A stretch of DNA of 34,645 nt from Candidatus Altimarinota bacterium (GTDB lineage Bacteria; Patescibacteriota; Gracilibacteria; BD1-5; JAGOOR01): assembly GCA_023268615.1 (NCBI GenBank), contig JALQUC010000009.1, positions 1 through 34,645 on the forward strand. Reading direction: 5' to 3'. Each line of letters begins with the position of its first letter. The first letter of the stretch is position 1. The notes below the pieces were generated by a model, which was not told the DNA's origin, made no database searches, and saw only the letters and a program-made list of their open reading frames with translations. This document shows, piece after piece, positions 1 through 11,119 of the stretch. A program made the translations under genes and the position numbers.

Positions 1-3036
<3,036 letters not shown>

Positions 3037-3045
3037 TATTCTCAG

Positions 3046-3077
3046 AAAAAATCCCCTCGAAAATGAGGGGATTTTTT
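3046..3077 (+). terminator. Rho-independent terminator after rpoC
   Basis: A perfect 13-bp stem (3046-3058 with 3065-3077) is closed by the 6-nt loop GAAAAT, with six T at the 3' arm. It starts 9 nt after the rpoC stop, so it most likely ends the rpoC transcript. Confidence 0.9.
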
Positions 3078-3082
3078 ATTCT

Positions 3083-3290
3083 CTGTCATTGCGAGGTACG
3101 AAGCAATCCATTCCAGATACAGAGTCAGTCTTCGTACTTTTTCTGCAAAAAGTACCAAAAGCATTCAGGACAACAAAACTCGCTATAGGCTGTATTTATG
3201 TCACTCTTCTGTATTCATCCCGCTCAAACTGTGCGCTTTGCCATTCAAGGCAAATCTCCTGTCCCGAAACCCCATTTCTGTTTTTCATCC
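3083..3290. repeat. Dispersed repeat region, copy 1 (two repeat families)
   Basis: The first part, 3084-3113, begins CTGTCATTGCGAGG and continues to GAAGCAATCCATT. It matches the left half of the palindrome at 21812-21882. The second part, 3128-3290, contains the hairpin GTACTTTTT-ctgc-AAAAAGTAC followed by segments shared with 23047-23185 (CCAAAA, ACAA-AACTCG, TCTGTATTCAT, CGAAACCCC/TAAAAACCC, then a GTTT-rich tail). No convincing coding sequence was seen. The stretch 3290-3384 shows nothing further. Confidence 0.65.
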
Positions 3291-3384
3291 CATAGGGCAA
3301 AAACTATTATTTTGTACTGGAGATATACCCACAGGCATATCGAGTGGTAGCGAGCGAAGCTCTATGTCTTTTGTACTATTTGAT

Positions 3385-3816
3385 CTAGAGCACGACTCCG
3401 ATAACGAGCCCCATCGCACCCATAGAGACGAGGACATACCCAGCTGTGATGACATAGTGGGTAAAATTTCGCTGTTCGTAGAGGAAATGTATCGCCAACA
3501 GGAGACACGCGATGAGTCCGAGATCATACCCAATCAGAAATGCTCGAGCAGGATCAGTGTATTCGAGGTGTTTACAAAATGCTGCAATATTTGCCGCAAT
3601 GACAAAGGTAATTGGAAAAGTATAGAGGAATCCATTTTTTGCCCGTACAGAACTGACTGATTCAGCACTGAGATTTGCTACTTTGACCCATATGGTACCA
3701 AATACAGACGGATGATACCAGATATAGCCGATGACCATCGCTACGATAGTGGCAGCGATATCTGCTCCCCAAGAGATGTTTGTGATGATATGCAGAAGAT
3801 CAGAAAATATTTTCAT
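3385..3816 (-). CDS. DUF1761-type integral membrane protein
   Basis: A protein of 143 aa with about four hydrophobic segments. The first contains IGYIWYHPSVFGTIW, which resembles the family's signature of a membrane helix followed by a Trp-Tyr/Pro/Phe-Gly motif. The length fits DUF1761 (about 130-150 aa). The family has no established biochemical function. It contains no UGA codon and stops at TAG. It is convergent with rpoC and divergent from the small protein at 3908. Assignment rests on motif recognition by eye. Confidence 0.7.
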   Translation of the reverse strand: MKIFSDLLHIITNISWGADIAATIVAMVIGYIWYHPSVFGTIWVKVANLSAESVSSVRAKNGFLYTFPITFVIAANIAAFCKHLEYTDPARAFLIGYDLGLIACLLLAIHFLYEQRNFTHYVITAGYVLVSMGAMGLVIGVVL

Positions 3817-3873
3817 AGAAGAGGATTATAGTGACAGTATAATTCCTCTTCTTCGTTTTGAAATTCTCATGAG

Positions 3874-3900
3874 TTGTAAAAATCCGGCTCTCCGTATAAT
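3874..3900 (+). promoter_or_regulatory. Promoter of the 3908 gene, predicted leaderless
   Basis: A consensus -10 box TATAAT lies at 3895-3900, with a weak -35 (TTGTAA, 3874-3879, 15-nt spacer). Seven bases downstream of the -10 is 3907, so transcription would begin at the ATG at 3908 and leave no room for a ribosome binding site. Confidence 0.5.
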
Positions 3901-3907
3901 ATAGGGA

Positions 3908-4222
3908 ATGAAACACCTCGAATCCTCACATTCACCAGGAATTATAGCACAAACTGTCGCGCCTGTGGCACGCGTATGGCAGGGAGTGCAGGACGGTGTA
4001 GCAAAACTTCTCGGACTCAAAAATGCAGGGACAGCGAGTGCAGTAGTCGGTATTGCTGGTCTGACGACAATGGCAGTCTCGACCATACTTGGCCCAATTG
4101 GTCCTGCGGTCTATGGTGTTGGTCTGACTGTTGCCGGTATAGGAGGTGCTGGCTTGGTAGAAAATGCCGTAACGAAAAAATTATCAGGACTGGACGGAAA
4201 AGGATCAACTTCTAAACACTAA
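3908..4222 (+). CDS. Small hydrophobic Gly/Ala-rich protein, unknown function
   Basis: A protein of 104 aa. Residues 1-35 are soluble in character. Residues about 38-85 are strongly hydrophobic and full of small residues (SAVVGIAGLTTMAVSTIL, then VYGVGLTVAGIGGAGLV), which suggests one or two membrane-spanning helices with GxxxG-like packing. The tail is short and polar (KKLSGLDGKGSTSKH). Size and composition resemble small membrane-active peptides, but no family was recognised and no immunity or export gene lies beside it. Its stop overlaps by 4 bp the stop of the convergent gene at 4219. The start is supported by the -10 box just upstream. Confidence 0.6.
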   Translation: MKHLESSHSPGIIAQTVAPVARVWQGVQDGVAKLLGLKNAGTASAVVGIAGLTTMAVSTILGPIGPAVYGVGLTVAGIGGAGLVENAVTKKLSGLDGKGSTSKH

Positions 4223-5508
4223 TTTTCCTGAGACGCTTCGAGAAGCGTACAAACAGAACTAATTTCTGCTTTTTTCCTCTTGGTGTCCTCGAGAGCCCTT
4301 TCGAGTTTTGTTATTATGTGTCAGAGCAGGAGTGGATTTTTACTTTCGATATATTGAGATAGGTGTTTCACTAGAGCTCTGTCATAAAAACTTTTCTGTT
4401 TCTTGCAGGTTTCAAGAGCCTCCGAGAGATATGCACTTTTTACTTTGGGCAGTAATTCTTCAAAAGATCTAAAACCCACTAAAAGTTGAGTGTATCGAAT
4501 AATTTTTGAATCAATTGATGTGACAGCATCTATCTGAGATCGGAGAGCTTCGTCTATATTTTCATAAATATTACAGTATGTTTTGGAGATTTTATGGAAT
4601 CGTTTTCGTGGTTTTGAGGTTTCTATGAATTCGACTTCCAGTTCTGTTACCGTGCGGAAAATGGCTATTTTCTTTTGCCCATCTTCTCTAGTTACTTCCA
4701 AAATTCTTGCTGTTTCGAGACCTGGTCCTCGTTTGACTTCTTTTGCTTGAGAAAAAATAGTGAGAAACCTCTTTCGAACTGCTAGTGTGTAGCGACGGCG
4801 TGCCTGGAGGGTATAGGTCATGAAGTCATCTGGGGCAAGTCCCAACTTTATTAATGTTTCCTCAGCTATCTTGTCAGGATCTATCGGAAGTGCCCTTATC
4901 AGAGCATCCCGTTGTTCTTTGTTTCATTTTTGTCACGGCCTCTTTTCTATCGCATGGAGGTCATTTGGTGCAAATGCACGGGAAATGTAGGAACCCAGAG
5001 TCGCTGACTGTCTGTGTTGAGTTTGGTTGATAGTACGAGGAAGTTCATTTTGTCTGTATCGATATGGACCAGCGAGTATCAGTGTATCGAGCTCTTCCTG
5101 GTCGCGTTCCTGGACATAGCGTATAATCCAATCACAGATCCCTGGTTTATCGAGAAGTCGTGTGATATAGGCTGTCTTGAGCGTATCATTTTCCACAAAT
5201 CACCGTATTTCTTCTAGATATTTTTCTCTAATATTTCTGATAGACAGAGAGTTTGCGGCAGCTTCTGGAGAACTCTCAGGATGTTTTGCCCACCAGACTC
5301 GCTCATCCGGGAAGTATTTGATTTCATTGCGTGAGAAATTTCTAGTCAGAGGTCCGTAGCCAGTAGGACGATTTGCATTAATTAACCTCTCAATCGCATT
5401 TGCAGAACTGATAGCCAGATCACAGCTACAGAGGCCTCATCGAGCATATCCACGGATCATTATCGGTGCATCAGGAGGTAAATCCAGAAAAATATTTTCT
5501 TTGTCCAT
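4219..5508 (-). CDS. Unrecognised 429-aa protein
   Basis: A single frame is open from ATG at 5508 to TAG at 4219 when TGA is Gly. In-frame TGA codons were verified at 5437, 5200, 4933, 4924 and 4321; without recoding it falls into short fragments. The N-terminus has two Cys (LCSCDLAISS), then a charged soluble body with PDERVWWAKHPESS. The C-terminal third is rich in Arg and Lys (QARRRYTLAVRKRF) and likely helical. No signal peptide or membrane segment was seen. No family was recognised. Coding is supported by the long frame, codon use like its neighbours, and a good promoter ending at the start codon. Confidence 0.75.
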
Positions 5509-5514
5509 TAATAT

Positions 5515-5542
5515 TTTATATGTACTTTTTATAAAAAGGCAA
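5515..5542 (-). promoter_or_regulatory. Promoter of the 429-aa protein gene, predicted leaderless
   Basis: On the minus strand, TTGCCT (5542-5537), a 16-nt spacer and TATAAA (5520-5515). The predicted start seven bases on is 5508, the A of the ATG, so the mRNA would be leaderless. Confidence 0.55.
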
Positions 5543-5600
5543 ATATCTTTTTGCATACTTTTCAACTTTTCTCATTTTCAATATTTTCCTGAAAAATAAC

Positions 5601-5647
5601 TTGCCAGGAAAAAATTTCTGAATAGAATAGGGGAGTTATTTCATAAT
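5601..5647 (+). promoter_or_regulatory. Promoter region of the lexA-like gene
   Basis: Two readings are possible. TTGCCA (5601-5606), 16 nt, TAGAAT (5623-5628) would give a leader of about 20 nt. A second -10-like box CATAAT (5642-5647) would start transcription about 2 nt before the ATG at 5656. No LexA operator was identified with confidence. Confidence 0.35.
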
Positions 5648-5655
5648 GCATTTCT

Positions 5656-6273
5656 ATGAAACCTCTCAATTCCAAACAACGAGATATACTCGATTTTCTC
5701 CTCGACAATCAAGAATACACTATTACGCTCATGGATATAGGTGAGGCAGTTGGTCTCGATCATCCACAAAAAGTTCAGGATAAGATAGACCAGCTGATTC
5801 GTGGCGGGTACATAGCTCGTACGCCATTTGGAGGTTATCAAGTCCTCAAAAAATTTGATGAGACTGATCAACTCATGATACCATTTTTCTGATACGCACA
5901 GTGTGGACATGCAGGGAAGAGTATCCTCGCTGAGTATCCTCGCAAGAAACTTGAAATCCATAAGAAACTCATCAATCAGTCTGAGATTGATCAATACTTC
6001 ATCACTCGAGCCAAGGGTGACTCGATGGAGCCATTTATTCATTCTGGGGATTTCCTCCTCATCAAGGTGCAAAATGGGTACAACCCTGAGGATCAGGTTC
6101 TCGTGGTCCATAATGGCCTCCCAAAAATCAAAAAAGTGCTCAAAGATGGTGATAAGATGGTCTTCCGATCATTTAATCCTGCTTTTGGCGATTTCGTGAT
6201 TGATGAAGATGATGAGGCAGAAATTGTTGGCGTGGTGAAGGAAAGATTTCCCAAAGGCGCATTCTCGGTCTAA
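5656..6273 (+). CDS. lexA: LexA/UmuD-type autocleaving repressor (S24 peptidase)
   Basis: A protein of 205 aa. Residues 1-70 form a winged-helix DNA-binding domain (LNSKQRDILDFLLDNQEYT...GGYIARTPFGGYQVLKK). Residues 79-205 form an S24 self-cleaving domain. The catalytic Ser is S123 in AKGDSMEPFIHSGDF and the general-base Lys is probably K159 in KIKKVLKDGDK. A likely cleavage site is C83-G84 (GYAQCGHAG), as in UmuD, where classical LexA has Ala-Gly. One in-frame TGA (5890) encodes G79, just before the scissile bond. The gene stands alone with its own promoter. It probably represses a DNA-damage regulon after RecA-stimulated cleavage; no target genes are obvious in the window. Confidence 0.85.
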
Positions 6274-6382
6274 AAGAACTATTTTTGACACCACAAAAAT
6301 TCTCAACATTTCTTTTTTTGGCTTCCAAATCATATTTTTTCCTTCTTCCATTATTTCTATTTTATTTTTTTATAAAAAAGAT

Positions 6383-6410
6383 TTGCAATAGACAACTTTT
6401 TTACTATCAT
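6383..6410 (+). promoter_or_regulatory. Promoter of the infA-rpmA ribosomal operon
   Basis: TTGCAA (6383-6388), a 16-nt spacer and TATCAT (6405-6410) lie in an AT-rich gap after lexA. The predicted start is near 6417, giving a leader of about 29 nt before infA. The rest of 6274-6445 is T-rich, with no gene and no clear hairpin. Confidence 0.55.
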
Positions 6411-6445
6411 GCCGCCACATATCATAAAAAGTTCGCCCATAATTC

Positions 6446-6733
6446 ATGGCTAAAGAAGAGAAAATACTTGCCTGAGGCACTGTCCTCGAGTCGCTCCCGA
6501 ACGGGAGTTATCGTGTTCAGATAAATTCTCTCTCTGGTCAGGATCTCGGAGACAATGGTATGGTCGTTTTTGGTCATGTATCTGGTCATATGCGCAAGTG
6601 TAATATCTCTCTCATCAACGGTGACAAAGTAGATATTGAGCTGACGCCCTATGATCTCGAAAAAGGTCGTATCACTTACCGACACAATGTTAATACTAAT
6701 CATCAGCCTGTATGAAAGTTCGTCCGTCAATAA
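6446..6733 (+). CDS. infA: Translation initiation factor IF-1
   Basis: An S1/OB-fold factor that binds the 30S A site during initiation. The sequence [20 protein letters not shown]...HVSGHMRK...[21 protein letters not shown] matches the family across its length. The TGA at 6473 supplies a Gly of AGGTVLE, so the gene is invisible under the standard code. A second TGA (6713-6715) overlaps the rpmJ ATG as ATGA. In most bacteria this would be the infA stop, but under UGA = Gly translation continues six codons (GKFVRQ) to TAA at 6731. The product is then 95 aa, against the usual 72 or so. First gene of the operon. Confidence 0.93.
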
Positions 6734-6849
6734 AAAAACGAGATCCTCGCAACGATGTTATCGTTGTTCGTTGGAACAAGAGTCATACCAGACGGTATGT
6801 CCGCATCGTCAATAAGAAAAATCGACGATTTAATCAGCGTCAAGGCTAA
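6712..6849 (+). CDS. rpmJ: 50S ribosomal protein L36, cysteine-free form
   Basis: A 45-aa protein starting [10 protein letters not shown] and ending [12 protein letters not shown], the typical ends of L36. Its place directly after infA and before rpsM is also canonical. It lacks all four zinc ligands (no Cys at all), and the middle is replaced by [17 protein letters not shown], so it is a zinc-independent form, slightly longer than the usual 37-38 aa. The ATG overlaps infA by 22 nt when UGA is sense, and the ATGA arrangement suggests translational coupling. No Shine-Dalgarno sequence precedes it. Confidence 0.88.
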   Translation: MKVRPSIKKRDPRNDVIVVRWNKSHTRRYVRIVNKKNRRFNQRQG

Positions 6850-6870
6850 GACTTCGTCAATTAAGAATTA

Positions 6871-6939
6871 AAAAAGCAAAATTTAAAAATGAAGAAACTT
6901 TTTTCTTAAAACCAAAAACTTAAAACTTAAAACTTTTCT
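6871..6939 (+). repeat. AT-rich spacer with CTTAAAA tandem repeats
   Basis: The gap between rpmJ and rpsM is A-rich and ends in CTTAAAACTTAAAACTT, a 7-nt period. This is one substitution away from the CTCAAAA period found inside ybeY at 21562-21589. No gene was seen. Confidence 0.6.
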
Positions 6940-7314
6940 ATGGTACGCATTTCTGGGGTCAATATCCCAAATCATAAACACCTCTGGGTCGCTCTCACCT
7001 CTATCTATGGTGTCGGTCCAACACGATCTAAAAAAATTCTCGCTGCCTGCAAAATCGATGCAAGTCGAAAAGTCGAGACTCTCTCAGAAGAAGAGCTCGG
7101 TGTCGTCCGTGATGAACTCAAAAATCACACACTCGAGTGAGATCTTCGCCGAGAAGTCACCAGTAATATCAAGGCTCTCTCAGACATGAACTGTTATCGT
7201 GGTGTTCGTCACAAGAATAATCTCCCAGTTCGTGGTCAGCGGACCAAGACAAACGCTCGTACAAAAAGAGGTAAAAAGGCAACTGTTGCGAACAAAAAAG
7301 TAGCAGCTAAATAA
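6940..7314 (+). CDS. rpsM: 30S ribosomal protein S13
   Basis: A 124-aa protein of the 30S head. It has the N-terminal helix-two-turns-helix ([24 protein letters not shown]) and the basic C-terminal tail with [22 protein letters not shown] that reaches the P-site tRNA and intersubunit bridges. One TGA at 7138 encodes Gly (HTLE-G-DLRRE; the family usually has D/GDLRRE). It lies between rpmJ and rpsK, the conserved alpha-operon order. The 5' side has only A/T-rich sequence, with no ribosome binding site. Confidence 0.97.
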
Positions 7315-7347
7315 TCTCAATAGAAATTCACTTATTTAAATACCTAT

Positions 7348-7737
7348 ATGGCTCAAACACTTCGTCGCAATAAAAAAACAAAACGCACTGTCGAACAGGG
7401 TGTCATTCATGTTGCTGCTCTCTACAACAATACACATGTCAGCGTCTCTGATACAGATGGAAATGTCCTCACATGGCATAGTGGTGGTCGTGCAGGATTC
7501 AAGGGTGCTCGTGAAGCAACTCCCTATGCTGCAACTATGGCTATGGAAAAATGTCTCGAAGAAGCTATCCGTCTCTACGGTGTAAAGCGTGCTCATGTCT
7601 GTGTATCTGGTGTCGGTGCTGGTCGTGATAATGCACTTCGTGCAATAGTCGCTGCTGGTGTCGAGATCGATTCTATCGTCGATGAGACTCCTGTACCATA
7701 TAACGGTACAAAGAAAAAGAAAGTTCGTAAACTCTAA
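7348..7737 (+). CDS. rpsK: 30S ribosomal protein S11
   Basis: A 129-aa protein of the 30S platform, contacting the 3' end of 16S rRNA near the mRNA exit. Recognised from GVIHVAALYNNTHVSVSDTDGN, WHSGGRAGFKGAREATPYAA, GVGAGRDNALRA and the C-terminal VDETPVPYNGTKKKKVRKL. No UGA codon. Third in the conserved rpsM-rpsK-rpsD-rpoA-rplQ run. The sequence before the ATG (AATACCTAT) holds no Shine-Dalgarno motif. Confidence 0.98.
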   Translation: MAQTLRRNKKTKRTVEQGVIHVAALYNNTHVSVSDTDGNVLTWHSGGRAGFKGAREATPYAATMAMEKCLEEAIRLYGVKRAHVCVSGVGAGRDNALRAIVAAGVEIDSIVDETPVPYNGTKKKKVRKL

Positions 7738-7755
7738 TTCCCACTTTATATTATT

Positions 7756-8382
7756 ATGCGTTATACTGGTCCAAAAAATAAACTCTGTCGTCGAGAAGGT
7801 AAAAACCTCTTCGGAACTGAGAAATATGCTCAGACTGATTCAAAGAGAAAACTCCTCGGCAAGAATGTCGGTCGTATGGGTCTCTACGGTCAGCAGCTTC
7901 GTGCGAAACAGTCTACCAAGCGTATGTTTGGTGTTTCTGAAAAACAATTCTCAAACTACTTCAAGAAAGCATCTCGTCTTCAGGGTAATACCCTCGAAAA
8001 CATGCAGAGACTTCTCGAGACTCGTCTCGATGTCGCAGTACTTCGTGCGAATTTTGCTCGAACTATCATGCAGGCTCGTCAATTCGTGAGTCATGCTCAT
8101 TTTATCGTCAATGGTAAAAAAGTAGATATCCCATCATACCAGATTTCTGTCGGTGATGTTATCGAGGTTCGTGAGAAGCTCAAAGACACACCGCTCTATC
8201 GTACTCTCCAGATTGAATCAGAAGAATTTCTCAAAAACAATCAGGCTGGTCGAGTCTCAGCAGTAGACTGGATAGATGCAGATCCAAAATCATTCAAAAT
8301 CACTATCAAGCGTCTCCCAGAGACAGCTGATTATGATCAGAGTATCGACATGAAAAAGATCATCGAGTTCTATTCAAAATAA
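7756..8382 (+). CDS. rpsD: 30S ribosomal protein S4
   Basis: A 208-aa primary 16S rRNA-binding and assembly protein. The N-terminal domain carries a single Cys (NKLCRREGKNLF), so this is the zinc-free form. The S4 RNA-binding domain is clear from residue about 93: RLDVAVLRANFARTIMQARQFVSHAHFIVNGKKVDIPSY. The start MRYTGPKNK matches the family. It lies 18 nt after rpsK. S4 often autoregulates the alpha operon, but no leader pseudoknot was identified here. Confidence 0.98.
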   Translation: MRYTGPKNKLCRREGKNLFGTEKYAQTDSKRKLLGKNVGRMGLYGQQLRAKQSTKRMFGVSEKQFSNYFKKASRLQGNTLENMQRLLETRLDVAVLRANFARTIMQARQFVSHAHFIVNGKKVDIPSYQISVGDVIEVREKLKDTPLYRTLQIESEEFLKNNQAGRVSAVDWIDADPKSFKITIKRLPETADYDQSIDMKKIIEFYSK

Positions 8383-8420
8383 TCACAAAGTAGTAGTTTT
8401 TACTTCTTATCTTTCTCTCC

Positions 8421-9413
8421 ATGCACATCCTCCATACTATCATCGGTCTTCCAAAAGTGACAGAGCATCGTATTGCTCAAGATGATTTTTCACAGGAATC
8501 TGTTTTTGATATTGCACCTCTTCCACGAGGGTACGGGATGACACTTGGACACGCTCTTCGTCGCTCTATTATCTCTTCGATTCCGGGGACTCGTGTGACT
8601 GGTGTAAAGATCGAAGGTGTTTCTCATGAATATACGACTCTTCCTGGTCTCCATGAGAGCGTCCTCGATATCATGCTCAATCTCAAGAACCTCGTTCTCG
8701 ATAAATCTGACACAGGTGTCACTTGGCTCACTCTCAAGAAAAACAAGGCAGGAAAAGTAACTGCTGCTGATATCAAGACCGGTGGTGGTGTCGAAATCCT
8801 CAACAAGGACCTCTACATTACAGAAATTGATCGTGACGGGTTCGAACTCGATATGCAAATCCGTGTTGAGAAAAATGTTGGCTACAAATCAATTGAAACA
8901 CTCAAAAAAGAAGACGACGATGTCATGATTCTCGTTGTTGATGCGAGCTTCTCTCCAGTTATCAATGTCAGCACAGAGGTTAGAAGTGAACGATATGGAG
9001 ATATGACAGACCTCGATCACCTCGCTCTCACAGTGAAGACCAATGGTTCTATCACTCCTGAGAGTGCTCTCAAGTTTGGTGCACAGATGCTCCGTTCATA
9101 CTTTGATATCTTCTGTGATACAGAAGTCTTGGTCGAAAGTGAATTTATGGGCGATGTCCGTTCTCTCCGTGAAAAAGAAAAGAAAGATGCACAGGCAACA
9201 GAACACCGTGAAAATTTCACACACATTGATTTCCTCGGTCTCTCTCCTCGTACACTCAATGCTCTCGTCAATGGAAATATCCTCTCTGTCGAACAGCTCG
9301 AAAAATGCACAGAAGCAAAACTCAGTTCTATCAAAGGCTTCGGGAAAAAAGCTATGGACGAAGTCCGTGCAGCTCTCGGAACACAGAACAAGAAACTTCT
9401 CTGAGACGATTAA
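8421..9413 (+). CDS. rpoA: RNA polymerase subunit alpha
   Basis: A 330-aa protein, normal for the family. The N-terminal domain (residues 1-240) has the assembly motif LPRGYGMTLGHALRRSIISS. The C-terminal domain (from about 265) has FLGLSPRTLNALVNGNI, LEKCTEAKLSSIKGFGKKAMDEV, the helix-hairpin-helix region that contacts UP elements and activators. The TGA at 9402 encodes Gly and the true end is LLGDD with TAA at 9411; a standard-code call would lose three residues. It follows rpsD and precedes rplQ, as in most bacteria. Confidence 0.98.
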
Positions 9414-9454
9414 AAATTATTCACCCTATTACACTTACAACTTATTAAATTTTT

Positions 9455-9811
9455 ATGCGACACCGATCTAAAAAAAATCTGAAGATGAACTGACGGGATG
9501 GAAATCACCGAGATGCAGTTCTTCGTAACCTCGCTTCGAGCCTCTTCGTTCACGGAAGCATAGCTACGACACACAAGCGTGCTCGTGCTGTCACACCATT
9601 GGTACATGGACTCATCCGCGTAGCACAGGAGAAGAATTCTATGAATACTATTCGTGCTCTCCAGGCCTCACTCTACACAGAGGCTGCTTCTCGAGCTGCT
9701 ATGGATTTTGCAAAAAACACCAAAAAGACATCTGGTTTTACCCGTGTCACACCACTCAAATACCGTGTTGGTGATGCGAGCCTCCTCGTCACTCTCGAAC
9801 TTGTCGCCTAA
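9455..9811 (+). CDS. rplQ: 50S ribosomal protein L17
   Basis: A 118-aa protein near the peptide exit tunnel. MRHRSKKNLKMNGRDGNHRDAVLRNLASSLF is the family N-terminus. The Gly of NGRDGNHR is encoded by TGA at 9491, so a standard-code reading starts far too late. The C-terminus (TRVTPLKYRVGDASLLVTLELV) matches the family's P..RRGDAA.M..IEL. The 5' spacer is T-rich (TTATTAAATTTTT) without a ribosome binding site. Confidence 0.96.
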
Positions 9812-9833
9812 TACTCTCCCTCAGTTATTCCCT

Positions 9834-10259
9834 ATGAAAACACTTTTCCCAAACAACATCGAACGCAAATGGTATATCATTGATGCCAGCGGTCTCACTC
9901 TCGGTCGCCTCGCGACTGTCGTAGCCCAGAAGCTCTCTGGTAAGACAAAGCCTACCTATTCTGCTCATATAGATGGAGGTGATTATGTCATCGTCACCAA
10001 TATTGATAAGATCAAGACAACTGGTCGTAAAGAAACACAGAAGAAGTACTACACACATTCTCAGTACATGGGTGGACTCACAACAACCAGTCTCGCTGAT
10101 CTCCGCACCAAGAAACCATACGAACCACTCAAGCTCGCAGTCTCAGGTATGCTCCCAAAAAACAGCCACCGTGATGCTATGCTCGGTCGCATGAAACAAT
10201 TCCAAGGATCTGAACACAGCCATGAGGCACAGACTCCAGAAATACTTACTCTCTCATAA
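9834..10259 (+). CDS. rplM: 50S ribosomal protein L13
   Basis: A 141-aa early 50S assembly protein. Motifs seen are KWYIIDASGLTLGRLAT, GDYVIVTNIDKIKTTGRK, KKYYTHSQYMGG and AVSGMLPKNSHRDAMLGR. The frame is also open upstream into rplQ, but the ATG at 9834 gives the family-typical N-terminus. Paired with rpsI as in most bacteria. Confidence 0.98.
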   Translation: MKTLFPNNIERKWYIIDASGLTLGRLATVVAQKLSGKTKPTYSAHIDGGDYVIVTNIDKIKTTGRKETQKKYYTHSQYMGGLTTTSLADLRTKKPYEPLKLAVSGMLPKNSHRDAMLGRMKQFQGSEHSHEAQTPEILTLS

Positions 10260-10271
10260 TACACTCGATTT

Positions 10272-10655
10272 ATGAAATACACTTACGCTATTGGTCGCCG
10301 AAAAACTGCATCTGCTCAAGTCCGCCTCTTCGCTGGAAAAGGTGAGTCTGAAGTAAATGGTCGCCCACTCAAGGAATATGTCACTCGTGACGATCTCCTC
10401 TCTGTTGTTCACGCTCCTATCAAGGTCGCTGGAAATGGTGACTATCACTTCTCTGTGACAGTTTCTGGTTCTGGTGAGAGTGCTCAGGCACAGGCTATTG
10501 CTCACGGTATCGCTCGAGCTCTTGTCATCATCGATGAATCATACAAATCAGCACTTCGAGACCAGGGTCTCCTCACTCGTGACGCTCGCAAAGTAGAACG
10601 AAAGAAACCAGGTCTCCACAAGGCTCGTAAGCGAATTCAATGGTCTAAGCGTTAA
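10272..10655 (+). CDS. rpsI: 30S ribosomal protein S9
   Basis: A 127-aa 30S head protein whose C-terminal Lys-Arg touches P-site tRNA. Recognised from YAIGRRKTASAQVRLF at the start, SGESAQAQAIAHGIARAL, LLTRDARKVERKKPGLHKARK, and the invariant end QWSKR. It lies 12 nt after rplM. No UGA codon. Confidence 0.98.
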   Translation: MKYTYAIGRRKTASAQVRLFAGKGESEVNGRPLKEYVTRDDLLSVVHAPIKVAGNGDYHFSVTVSGSGESAQAQAIAHGIARALVIIDESYKSALRDQGLLTRDARKVERKKPGLHKARKRIQWSKR

Positions 10656-10694
10656 AATTTCATTTCGTCATTATTCATTCTTCATTTCTGTATC

Positions 10695-11108
10695 ATGCCT
10701 ACAATCCAACAACTCATCCGAAAACCTCGTGTGACAAAAGTCCGCAAGAGTAAATCTCCTGCGCTGATGCAAATCAGAAACAACCTCAAACGAGTCGATA
10801 TCGATCTCGCATCTCCACAGAAGAGAGGTGTTTGTACCAAGGTCTACACCATGACTCCAAAGAAGCCTAACTCGGCTCTCCGTAAAGTCGCAAAAGTCCG
10901 TCTCACAAATGGATATGAAGTTATCGCCTATATCGGTGGTGAAGGTCATAACCTCCAAGAGCACTCTGTTGTTATGATCCGCGGTGGTCGTGCAAAAGAT
11001 CTCCCAGGTGTACGATATCATATCGTTCGAGGCGTTCTCGATACTCAAGGCGTAGCTGACCGCAAGCAATCACGCAGTCAGTATGGTGCTAAACGACCTA
11101 AAAAATAA
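10695..11108 (+). CDS. rpsL: 30S ribosomal protein S12
   Basis: A 137-aa decoding-centre protein. [12 protein letters not shown] opens the sequence, followed by [19 protein letters not shown] and [30 protein letters not shown]. The Lys of TPKKPNS and the Lys of GRAKDLPG, the two positions altered in classic streptomycin resistance, are the wild-type residues. rpsL-rpsG are adjacent as usual, but fusA and tuf do not follow. Confidence 0.98.
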   Translation: MPTIQQLIRKPRVTKVRKSKSPALMQIRNNLKRVDIDLASPQKRGVCTKVYTMTPKKPNSALRKVAKVRLTNGYEVIAYIGGEGHNLQEHSVVMIRGGRAKDLPGVRYHIVRGVLDTQGVADRKQSRSQYGAKRPKK

Positions 11109-11119
11109 TATTTATTCTT

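Noticed and set aside
3238-3660. Plus-strand open frame of 140 codons
   Set aside because: It is the complement of the DUF1761-type gene plus repeat sequence, with no recognisable protein features.
6422-6730. Minus-strand frame of 102 codons opposite infA
   Set aside because: Shadow of infA, which is clearly identified on the plus strand once TGA is read as Gly.
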